From contig CABUOE010000045.1 of the NCBI GenBank assembly GCA_902493155.1, forward strand, positions 1 through 14,162: a stretch of DNA of 14,162 bases, in the 5' to 3' direction. This document shows, piece after piece, positions 6,365 to 12,973 of this stretch. The stretch's first letter is position 1; each line of letters begins with the position of its first letter. Origin of the DNA: an uncultured Eubacteriales bacterium. Lineage in GTDB: Bacteria; Bacillota; Clostridia; Oscillospirales; Ruminococcaceae. A program made the translations under genes and the position numbers. Below the pieces are notes generated by a model that saw only the letters and a program-made list of their open reading frames with translations, had not been told where the DNA came from and made no database searches.

Positions 6365-8251
6365 TTGGAAGATTTGTTTCAGCTTCTAAAAGCAATCAAT
6401 AAACAGCCTGTCACGAACCAGCGGGATTTGGCCAACGCAGTGGGCCTTTCGGTGGGGAAGGTCAACGCCCTATTAAAGGAAGCGGAGCAGCAGGGATACC
6501 TGACTGTTTCCAGAGACGGTAAACGTTCTCGGTTTCTTATTACCGCAAAAGGTCAGGAACTGCTGGAAAATACCCTTTTGACCCAACGAGCCACCAAGCT
6601 TACACTCAAATCTGTGGAGAGCGGCCGCATCCGGACGGCGGTCATTCTGGCGGCGGGCCGCCGGGAAGATTTTGACTGTCCGGTTTCGATGCTGAAGTTG
6701 GACGAAACCCTGATCATCGACAGAAATATTTCGGTTTTAGAAAGCTGCGGCATTGAGCAGTTTGTATTGGTAGCCGGCTATCAGGCTGACCAGCTGGCGG
6801 ATCATCTAAGCGGGAAACAAAATGTCACCATTATCAACAACCCGCGCTACAAATGGTCGGGCACCATGTACGGCCTGAGCCTCATAAAAGGGCTTCTTCA
6901 TGAAGATTTTTTGGTGCTGAAAAGCGACGTTGTTTTTGAACAGAGGGCCGTCAATGAACTGCTGAAGGAAAAAAATCCTTTTTCCACCATTATCGCGGCG
7001 CCCAGTGGACACAGCGACGAGGCCTTTGTAGAGCTGGACGGGGAAGGGAATATTTTCCGTATCAGCAAAGACATCCACCAGATCAACAAGGTGCAGGGGG
7101 AGCTTACTGGTATCGCCAAAGTTTCCATGGAAGTGTTCGAAAAGATGCTGGAGTATTTTGAAGGAAACCAAAATCCTTTCCTGAATTTCGAGTACGTGTT
7201 GGAAAATATCGGGAGAATTTACCGTTTTACCGGCGTGATAGTAGACGATCTGGTCTGGAGCAAGGTGGAAACCAGGGAGCAGTACCAGAATCTTCTCAAT
7301 ATCGTTTTCCCCCGTATCCTGCGAAAGGAAACGGAAATGAAGGAAAAATTCGCCGCCGATACCATCGTCGATATTCTCCACATTCCGCGGGAGGATATTG
7401 TGGAAATTTCTTTTGCCGGGGGACTGACTAATAAAAACTACTATGTAGCACTCAAAGACAAAGAGTACATTCTCCGGCTTCCCGGTATTATGACACAAAG
7501 CATGATCAGCAGGGTGAACGAAAAGCGCAACGCCCAAATTGCTTCGGATAGGGGCATGAACTGCAAGCTTGTTTACTGTAACGCCGAAACCGGTGTGAAA
7601 TTGAGTGAATACATCGAAAACGCCGAGACCCTTAATGGCCGGACCGTTAAACTGGAAGAGAATGTCAAGCTGGTGGCAAATATGTTAAAGCAGCTTCACA
7701 CGTCGGATTTCGTCATGGAAAACGATTTTAATCCCTTTGAAGAGACGCTCAAATACGAAAGCCTGTTTGACAGTCCTTGTGAAGACAAGATGTATGACGG
7801 CTATAAGGAGCTGCGCCCCAAATTCTTTTCCATGCAGGACCGACTGCGAGAATTGGGCTGGGAGCAGAAGCCCTGCCACAACGACCTGTTGGCCAACAAC
7901 CTGGTCAAAAATGGAAACAACGGGCGGCTGTACCTGATTGACTGGGAGTATTCCGGTATCAACGACCCCATGTTCGACGTGGCCTCTCTCTTTCTGGAAA
8001 ATGAATTTGCACCAGAGGATCAGGAGCTGTTTTTCAACTATTACTTTATGGGCGAAGAGGTGGACTTGGCGCCCTATCAGGAAAAAATCCTGATTTTTCA
8101 AATTACACAGGACTTTTTGTGGAGTGTGTGGACCGTGCTTAAGGAATCCAAGGGCGACGATTACGGCAGCTATGGACAGGACAGATTTAACCGGGCACTC
8201 AAATTAATGGCGGTTTGGGAAGAATCCTACGCCAACAGCAAAGGAGAATGA
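6365..8251 (+). CDS. Fusion of winged HTH regulator, LicC-like nucleotidyltransferase and LicA-like choline kinase
   Basis: Three modules in 628 residues. Residues 1-70 are a winged HTH (NQRDLANAVGLSVGKVNALL, then the wing and an ITAKGQELL end). Residues about 90-320 form a nucleotidyltransferase like LicC, CTP:phosphocholine cytidylyltransferase: AVILAAG (92-98), Lys111, GIEQFVLVAGYQAD, NNPRYKWSGTMYGLSL and LKSDVVFE. Residues about 335-628 are a choline/ethanolamine kinase fold: AGGLTNKNYYV (351 on) for ATP, the Brenner-type catalytic loop HNDLLANN (His505, Asp507, Asn512), and DWEYSG with metal ligand Asp526. Predicted role: phosphorylate choline and convert it to CDP-choline while controlling its own promoter. 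The start is a TTG at 6365, 8 nt after AAGGAG (6351-6356); no ATG fits. The BCCT gene is translationally linked. Ethanolamine or another amino-alcohol is a possible substrate. No LicD or choline phosphotransferase is in view. Confidence 0.88.
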   Translation: MEDLFQLLKAINKQPVTNQRDLANAVGLSVGKVNALLKEAEQQGYLTVSRDGKRSRFLITAKGQELLENTLLTQRATKLTLKSVESGRIRTAVILAAGRREDFDCPVSMLKLDETLIIDRNISVLESCGIEQFVLVAGYQADQLADHLSGKQNVTIINNPRYKWSGTMYGLSLIKGLLHEDFLVLKSDVVFEQRAVNELLKEKNPFSTIIAAPSGHSDEAFVELDGEGNIFRISKDIHQINKVQGELTGIAKVSMEVFEKMLEYFEGNQNPFLNFEYVLENIGRIYRFTGVIVDDLVWSKVETREQYQNLLNIVFPRILRKETEMKEKFAADTIVDILHIPREDIVEISFAGGLTNKNYYVALKDKEYILRLPGIMTQSMISRVNEKRNAQIASDRGMNCKLVYCNAETGVKLSEYIENAETLNGRTVKLEENVKLVANMLKQLHTSDFVMENDFNPFEETLKYESLFDSPCEDKMYDGYKELRPKFFSMQDRLRELGWEQKPCHNDLLANNLVKNGNNGRLYLIDWEYSGINDPMFDVASLFLENEFAPEDQELFFNYYFMGEEVDLAPYQEKILIFQITQDFLWSVWTVLKESKGDDYGSYGQDRFNRALKLMAVWEESYANSKGE

Positions 8252-8253
8252 CA

Positions 8254-9861
8254 GTGAAACAAAAAACAGATGCAGCAATTGACTCCAAACAGCAAATCGA
8301 CTGGGGTATTACCATTTTTCCGCTGGTTGCCATTTTGGCCTTGGCGGGTATGTTGATGCTCTTTCCCGACAGCGCCACGCAGATTCTGGGCAGCCTAAAA
8401 AGCTTTCTGGTTAACGACCTGGGCTTTTTATATATGATTTTTGGACTGGGCGTTCTGCTCATTTCCTTATACATCGCCTTTTCCAAATACGGCAACATCA
8501 AACTGGGAAATCTCGAAAAACCCCGCCACTCCAATTTTAGCTGGGGCGCCATGATCTTTACTTCTACCATGGCGGCGGATATCCTATTTTACTCCCTAAT
8601 TGAGTGGGGATTTTATTACAATGCCCATCCGTTTGGCATCGAGGCGCTGACTGTCGCACAGCGTCAGGATTACGCCTCTATGTTTCCGCTGTTTCACTGG
8701 GGGCCTATCGCCTGGGGATTTTACATTCTTCCCGCCGCGGCCTACGGGTATATGATGTATGTGAAGAAATCTCATAAACAGCGGATGAGTGAAGCCTGCC
8801 GTCCTATTTTCGGCAAAAAGGTAGATGGCCCTCTTGGAAAAGTCATCGATATTTTTGCTATTGTCGGACTCCTTGCGGCGACTGCGACCACCTTTGCAGT
8901 GGCAACTCCTCTGTTGTCTGGGGCTTTTTGCAGCCTGACCGGCATGGACGCTTCGCCCATTGTGGACATCTGTATTCTCGCCTTTATTGCCCTGGTGTTT
9001 ACCTTGGCGGTGCTGTTCGGAATCAAAGGTATCTCCAAGCTGGCCACTGTCTGTATCGTCCTGTTCTTTGTCCTGCTTGCAATTTTCTTCTTCTGCGGAC
9101 CCACCCGCTATATTATTGAAAGCGGCATTACTGGTTTGGGCGGCGTAGCCAACAACTTTATTTCTATGGCCACCTGGATGGATCCCTTGCGTCTTTCCGG
9201 AGACGGAAACACCGGTTTCCCCCAGGACTGGACGGTTTTCTACTGGGCTTATTGGATTTCCTGGTCGGTGGCAACCCCTTTCTTCATCGGAAAAATTTCC
9301 GAGGGCCGCACCATCCGTCAGACTATTATCGGCGCCTATATCAGCGGTGTGTCCGCCACCTTCCTCTCCTTTATCGTATTCGGAAATTACGGCCTTTACC
9401 AGCAGACCCATGGCGTCATCGACCCGGCTGGAATCTTGGCCGCAGGGGGAAAGCCTGCAGAGGCCATTCTCCAGATCTTTGGAACCCTGCCGTGGCCTAA
9501 AATCGGTATGATTGTCCTGGTCTTGGCCATGATTTCCTTCTATGCGTCCACATTTGACGCTTTGACGCTGGTTATTTCCTCTTACTCGGTCAAAAACATC
9601 AAAAGTGACGAAGAACCGAGCAAACAGCTTCGGATTTTCTGGTGCATTGTCTTTATCGTACTTCCCACAGCGCTGCTGTTTAACGAAAGTACCCTCAGCC
9701 TTTTGCAGACTCTATCGATTTGTGCCGCATTGCCTATCATGATTATCATTGGGCTGATTATCGCCGGATTTATCAAAGATTTACGAAGTTGGCGCAAGGA
9801 ATCCGTTGAAACCACTGTTGAAAAGGTTGTTATTGTTGCTGATAAAGTGTTGGAAGAATAG
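8254..9861 (+). CDS. BCCT-family transporter, probable choline importer
   Basis: Betaine/choline/carnitine transporters are 12-helix LeuT-fold carriers of the cytoplasmic membrane that take up quaternary amines with Na+ or H+. The 535 residues show about 12 hydrophobic segments. The family signature DWTVFYWAYWISW (325-337) is followed by KISEGRTIRQ. The TM4 aromatic box FHWGPIAWGFY gives Trp149, Trp154 and Tyr157. These align by exact spacing with BetP Trp189, Trp194 and Tyr197, and Trp334 and Trp337 with BetP Trp374 and Trp377. The long charged N- and C-terminal osmosensing tails of BetP-type members are short here. A GTG at 8254 sits 7 nt after AAGGAG (8241-8246); an ATG at 8248 overlaps the upstream stop as ATGA but is only 1 nt from that site. 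Linkage to the kinase/cytidylyltransferase gene points to choline; betaine or carnitine cannot be excluded. Confidence 0.92.
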   Translation: MKQKTDAAIDSKQQIDWGITIFPLVAILALAGMLMLFPDSATQILGSLKSFLVNDLGFLYMIFGLGVLLISLYIAFSKYGNIKLGNLEKPRHSNFSWGAMIFTSTMAADILFYSLIEWGFYYNAHPFGIEALTVAQRQDYASMFPLFHWGPIAWGFYILPAAAYGYMMYVKKSHKQRMSEACRPIFGKKVDGPLGKVIDIFAIVGLLAATATTFAVATPLLSGAFCSLTGMDASPIVDICILAFIALVFTLAVLFGIKGISKLATVCIVLFFVLLAIFFFCGPTRYIIESGITGLGGVANNFISMATWMDPLRLSGDGNTGFPQDWTVFYWAYWISWSVATPFFIGKISEGRTIRQTIIGAYISGVSATFLSFIVFGNYGLYQQTHGVIDPAGILAAGGKPAEAILQIFGTLPWPKIGMIVLVLAMISFYASTFDALTLVISSYSVKNIKSDEEPSKQLRIFWCIVFIVLPTALLFNESTLSLLQTLSICAALPIMIIIGLIIAGFIKDLRSWRKESVETTVEKVVIVADKVLEE

Positions 9862-9890
9862 ATGCCGGTGGCGTTTTCCAAATCACGTTA

Positions 9891-9924
9891 AAATTCCCGT
9901 AGGCTATGCCTACGGGAATTTTTT
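9891..9924 (+). terminator. Rho-independent terminator of the choline cassette
   Basis: A perfect 14-bp stem (9891-9904 with 9908-9921), 3-nt loop TAT, GC-rich core CCCGTAGGC and a following T run. It lies 30 nt after the BCCT stop. Confidence 0.92.
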
Positions 9925-9935
9925 AGTAAAGACGC

Positions 9936-9974
9936 AAAAAGGCGGAAACAAATGATGTGTTCCCGCCTCTTTTT
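9936..9974. terminator. Second, bidirectional terminator serving the small HTH gene
   Basis: AGGCGGAAACA (9940-9950) pairs with TGTTCCCGCCT (9958-9968) with one mismatch. An A5 tract lies on the left and a T5 tract on the right. In the minus direction it would end the transcript of the HTH gene after the structured segment at 9975-10053; in the plus direction it backs up the terminator at 9891-9924. Confidence 0.75.
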
Positions 9975-10053
9975 GTTGTGTAACAACTGGGTCCCGGAGC
10001 TGTGTTTCCCTGTACTCGCCCGCAATCTGTAATTGCGATAGCGGGTCGGGATC
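9975..10053. other. Fold-prone segment, candidate structured RNA
   Basis: The 79 nt between the HTH gene stop and the terminator can fold compactly. GTTGT/ACAAC (9975-9987) is a 5-bp hairpin. A 7-bp closing stem pairs 9990-9996 with 10047-10053 (one G-U pair on the plus strand). Inside it CGCAAT/ATTGCG (10021-10026 with 10032-10037) forms a hairpin that competes with CCCGC/GCGGG (10019-10023 with 10041-10045). It matches no RNA family I recognise. Either strand could be the transcribed one; the minus strand (3' end of the HTH transcript, ending in a terminator) is more likely. Confidence 0.35.
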
Positions 10054-10332
10054 TTATTCCAAACGAATGATATTTTTCCGTATGAGCGCAGCGGTAATCC
10101 GATAAATCTTTCCCAGCCAATCCTCTATGACCGATGTTTTTACCTGATAATAATCCGCCAGTTGTTCAATGGAGCATCCCTCCACGAATCGAAGGGTTAA
10201 AAGCGTTTTGAGATCCATAAAATCACCTATCGCCAAACGGAGGCTCTGCATAAAAACATGAGAAGATACCAGTTTGACGAAATTCCTTTGGTTGCGGAGT
10301 AAGGCATCGATTTGTGCGATATCAACGGTCAT
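10054..10332 (-). CDS. Small helix-turn-helix protein, function unknown
   Basis: A 92-residue protein. Its second half (about residues 40-85) reads like a sigma-70 region 4 or LuxR-type helix-turn-helix: DLKTLLTLRFVEGCSIEQLA, then DYYQVKTSVIEDWLGKIYRI. I do not recognise the family. The longest frame begins at ATG 10347, but a near-consensus promoter puts the transcription start at about 10346, so that codon would be at or before the 5' end. The ATG at 10332 (MTVDIAQIDALL), with GGTG about 8 nt upstream, is preferred though its binding site is weak. It is convergent with the BCCT gene and is followed by a structured segment and a terminator. It is a possible DNA-binding regulator; the target is unknown, and its neighbours do not settle the matter. 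Confidence 0.6.
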   Translation of the reverse strand: MTVDIAQIDALLRNQRNFVKLVSSHVFMQSLRLAIGDFMDLKTLLTLRFVEGCSIEQLADYYQVKTSVIEDWLGKIYRITAALIRKNIIRLE

Positions 10333-10352
10333 ACACGGTGTCACCATCTTGG

Positions 10353-10381
10353 ATCATATATTCTTTGAGAGTCAAAGTCAA
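10353..10381 (-). promoter_or_regulatory. Sigma-A promoter for the small HTH gene
   Basis: Minus strand: TTGACT (10381-10376), 17-bp spacer, TATGAT (10358-10353). It predicts a transcript starting around 10346 and a leader of only about 14 nt before the ATG at 10332. Confidence 0.72.
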
Positions 10382-10561
10382 CTGTTAAGCAAAAGAAATC
10401 TGCTTCATCAAATAGAGCCGTTCCATGAAAGCAAAGAATTTCGTTCATTTCTTTCTGCGTTGCAGGGCACAATCTTCAGCAACAAACTAACGAAATATTC
10501 TATTTACAATAATAGCATAAAATATCATCGCTATATGTCGATAATAGTCGAATCACTAATT
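10382..10561. other. AT-rich intergenic stretch
   Basis: Apart from the HTH promoter beside it, I see no gene, terminator with a T tract, or strong repeat here. Only weak hairpins are present, such as CTATT/AATAG near 10500. Confidence 0.4.
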
Positions 10562-11002
10562 TTAAAGAAATTTTTTAAGGGTCTCCACGTTCTTTTCTTC
10601 TCCGTCCACCAGTTTTTTGGCTAATTTCAGTATATCCGGATCGGCTTGAGTCCCTTGCTGGTTCAATTCCTTTTGTATATCTACAATTCCCATAGCGCTT
10701 CCCTGTATAAGCATCTGGGCCAAATGAGAAGGAGAGCGGTCAGTCAGGGTGTTTACCTTAATCATCAGGGAAGCGGACACGTCGTCCCACATACCAGGCC
10801 CTTTTGGTTCTTCCCCGTGGGAGCGGAGAAGAAGGGAGGCCTCGTCGTTCATCCCTGTATACCAGTCCCGATGTTTTTGTAAAACCTGGAGAAAATCGGG
10901 GTCTTCGCTAATTTCAGTGATTTCCTCCAGAGTCTTACGACCCATCTGGGAATTTTTATAAATGTCATTGAGCATACGGATGTCAGCGTTATTTTGCTGC
11001 AT
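10562..11002 (-). CDS. Conserved-looking all-helical protein, function unknown
   Basis: The 146 residues have no signal peptide, membrane segment or cysteine, and appear to be mostly amphipathic helices. The pattern suggests a four-helix bundle: helix 1 around NNADIRMLNDIYKNSQMGRK, helix 2 around PDFLQVLQKHRDWYTGMNDE, helix 3 around WDDVSASLMIKVNTLTD, and a final pair from PSHLAQMLIQGSAMGIVDIQ to the C-terminus. The layout resembles ferritin-like or DUF2383-type bundles, but a full metal-ligand set (paired ExxH) is not evident, so iron binding is not claimed. The ATG at 11002 has AAGGA 8 nt upstream (11012-11016). It is a single-gene unit between the small HTH gene and the hydrogenase terminator, with its own candidate promoter. 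Role unknown. Confidence 0.78.
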   Translation of the reverse strand: MQQNNADIRMLNDIYKNSQMGRKTLEEITEISEDPDFLQVLQKHRDWYTGMNDEASLLLRSHGEEPKGPGMWDDVSASLMIKVNTLTDRSPSHLAQMLIQGSAMGIVDIQKELNQQGTQADPDILKLAKKLVDGEEKNVETLKKFL

Positions 11003-11064
11003 AGAAACGATCCTTTCCTTGTTTTTGCTTAGTATTCCCTAAAAAAGAAGAAATTGAATCGTTT

Positions 11065-11093
11065 CTGATAGAATTTTAGAATCCTGGTTTCAA
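11065..11093 (-). promoter_or_regulatory. Candidate promoter for the 146-residue protein gene
   Basis: Minus strand: TTGAAA (11093-11088), 17-bp spacer, TATCAG (11070-11065). The -35 is good and the -10 only fair. A start near 11058 would leave a leader of about 55 nt. Confidence 0.4.
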
Positions 11094-11167
11094 TTAATCA
11101 CTTTTTATGGTGATGATTTTGACATAACTGGCTGAAAGCAAAGGGCGTTCATAACAAAAACGATTGA

Positions 11168-11197
11168 AAAAATCCCCGGTGTAAACCGGGGATTTTT
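11168..11197. terminator. Terminator of the hydrogenase operon
   Basis: A perfect 13-bp stem, 11168-11180 (ending CCCCGGT) with 11185-11197, and a GTAA loop, flanked by A and T tracts on both sides. It lies 19 nt past the hydA stop. Confidence 0.92.
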
Positions 11198-11215
11198 CTA
11201 ATAAATTCGGATCGA

Positions 11216-12958
11216 TTAATATTTCGGTCTTGCCACATAAGAAGTGTGCAGAATTTCGTGTGCTTTGTGGCTTCCGGGTTTTTCCAGGTACTCGGAGTAC
11301 AAAGTCTTGATCCAGGGGTTCTCGTGGGATTTTCTAAGCCCCATTCCGGAATCGGTGTCGTAAAGGGCTTTGGCACGTAGCGCCTTGAGATCTACGAAAT
11401 TGCGGACCGAAGCGGGCTGGAAGGGCTGACCGCCGCCGTTGACGCATCCGCCGGGACATGCCATAATCTCGATGAACTGGTAATCGGCAGTGCCGTCCTG
11501 AATCATCTTGAGGACCTTTTTGGCGTTTGCAAGTCCGGAGCAAACGGCGACTTTGACATCCATACCGGCGATGTTATAGGTGGCTTCTTTGATGCCTTTT
11601 GTGCCGCGGACGTCGTTGAATTCTACCGGCTGCATATCTTTGCCGTTGAGCCAGTCGTTAGCGGTGCGGAGGGCAGCCTCCATAACGCCGCCGGTAGCGC
11701 CGAAGATAAGGCCAGCGCCGGAACCGGTTCCCAGAGGATTGTCAAACTCTTCGTCGGGTAGATTCTTGAAGTTCAAGCCTGCGGTTTCGATGAGGCGGGC
11801 AAGCTCTCTGGTGGTAAGCGCGATGTCGATATCGGGAACGCCGGCTGCTGCCTGGTCGTCACGGCCCATCTCGAATTTCTTGGCGGTACAGGGCATGACG
11901 CTGACGACGACGAGATTTTTGGGATCAATGCCGTTTTTCTCAGCGTACCAGGTTTTGACGATAGCGCCGAACATCTGCTGGGGAGATTTGCAGCTGGATA
12001 GATGGGGCAGCAGATCGGGGAAGTAATGCTCACAATACTTGACCCATCCGGGGGAGCAGGAGGTGATCATGGGCAGAACGCCGCCGTTCTGGACGCGCTC
12101 TACAAACTCGTTCGCCTCTTCCATAATGGTCAGGTCAGCGGAGAAGTCGGTGTCGAATACGCCGTCAAAGCCCATTCTGCGGAGAGCGGCGACCATTTTG
12201 CCTTCCACGTTGGAACCAATGGGCATACCGAAAGCTTCGCCCAAGGTTACACGGATGGAGGGAGCGGTCTGAACGATAACGGTCTTTTCCGGATCGTTCA
12301 AGGCTTCCCAAACCTTTGCTGTGTAGTCTTTTTCCATCAAAGCGCCGGTGGGGCAGGCGACGATGCACTGGCCGCAGGAAACGCAGGAGGTATCGCCTAA
12401 AGCGGTCTCAAATGCACAGCTGATGTTGGTTTTAAATCCGCGCTCGTTGGCGCCGATGACGCCTACATCCTGCCACTGACGGCAGACTGCGGCACAGCGG
12501 CGGCAGAGGATACATTTACTATTGTCGCGGATCATATGAGCGGCGGAATCGTCAATTTCGTAGACATTTTTTTCGCCTTCGAAGGCATCCTCATTCTCAA
12601 TGCCGTTATCCGCACAGAGCTTCTGCAATTCGCAGTTGCCGCTTTTTAAGCAGGACAGGCAGGATTTATTGTGGGTGGAGAGCAGAAGCTCCAAGTTAGT
12701 GCGGCGGGCGTCCAAAACCTTTTTGGTGTTGGTGAAAACTTCCATGCCTTCGTTTACAGGGTATACGCAGGCCGCGACCTGGGCTTTTGCACCTTTGACC
12801 TCAACGGTACAGATGCGGCAAGCGCCGATCTCGTTGATGTCCTTTAAATAACAGAGGGTAGGGATATCAATTCCCACCTGACGTGCTGCTTCAAGGATTG
12901 TAGTCCCGGGTGCAACAGCGACAGGCATATTATTGATCTTTAAATTAATCATTTCCAT
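11216..12958 (-). CDS. hydA: [FeFe] hydrogenase catalytic subunit HydA, NADH/ferredoxin-linked type
   Basis: Reduces protons to H2, or the reverse, at the H-cluster; cytoplasmic and oxygen-sensitive. The 580 residues show the full modular order: an N-terminal [2Fe-2S] domain (Cys36, 47, 50, 64); the His-ligated [4Fe-4S] motif THNKSCLSCLKSGNC; two ferredoxin [4Fe-4S] motifs (CILCRRCAAVC and CVSCGQCIVACP); then H-cluster motifs L1 TSCSPGW (Cys301), L2 MPCTAKKFE (Cys357) and L3 MACPGGCVNGGGQ (Cys501, Cys505). The C-terminus carries the fused small-subunit tail (RKSHENPWIKTLYSEYL, HEILHTSY). The frame opens with a GTG at 12970 that lies inside the AAGGAG site; ATG 12958 is the likely start. It follows hydB by 15 nt. 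The Ser after Cys301 differs from the textbook TSCCPGW. Context indicates a multisubunit, possibly electron-bifurcating enzyme. Confidence 0.96.
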   Translation of the reverse strand: MEMINLKINNMPVAVAPGTTILEAARQVGIDIPTLCYLKDINEIGACRICTVEVKGAKAQVAACVYPVNEGMEVFTNTKKVLDARRTNLELLLSTHNKSCLSCLKSGNCELQKLCADNGIENEDAFEGEKNVYEIDDSAAHMIRDNSKCILCRRCAAVCRQWQDVGVIGANERGFKTNISCAFETALGDTSCVSCGQCIVACPTGALMEKDYTAKVWEALNDPEKTVIVQTAPSIRVTLGEAFGMPIGSNVEGKMVAALRRMGFDGVFDTDFSADLTIMEEANEFVERVQNGGVLPMITSCSPGWVKYCEHYFPDLLPHLSSCKSPQQMFGAIVKTWYAEKNGIDPKNLVVVSVMPCTAKKFEMGRDDQAAAGVPDIDIALTTRELARLIETAGLNFKNLPDEEFDNPLGTGSGAGLIFGATGGVMEAALRTANDWLNGKDMQPVEFNDVRGTKGIKEATYNIAGMDVKVAVCSGLANAKKVLKMIQDGTADYQFIEIMACPGGCVNGGGQPFQPASVRNFVDLKALRAKALYDTDSGMGLRKSHENPWIKTLYSEYLEKPGSHKAHEILHTSYVARPKY

Positions 12959-12973
12959 GCTGGGCCACACTCC

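Noticed and set aside
6806..7537. Minus-strand frame of 243 codons inside the fusion gene
   Set aside because: Antisense shadow of the nucleotidyltransferase and kinase region, whose motifs on the plus strand are clear.
8596..9411. Minus-strand frame of 271 codons inside the BCCT gene
   Set aside because: Hydrophilic antisense of membrane helices, with no family resemblance and no start signals.
9923..10120. Minus-strand frame of 65 codons overlapping the HTH gene end and the structured segment
   Set aside because: It runs through two terminator or hairpin arms, has no ribosome binding site and overlaps the better-supported HTH gene in another frame.
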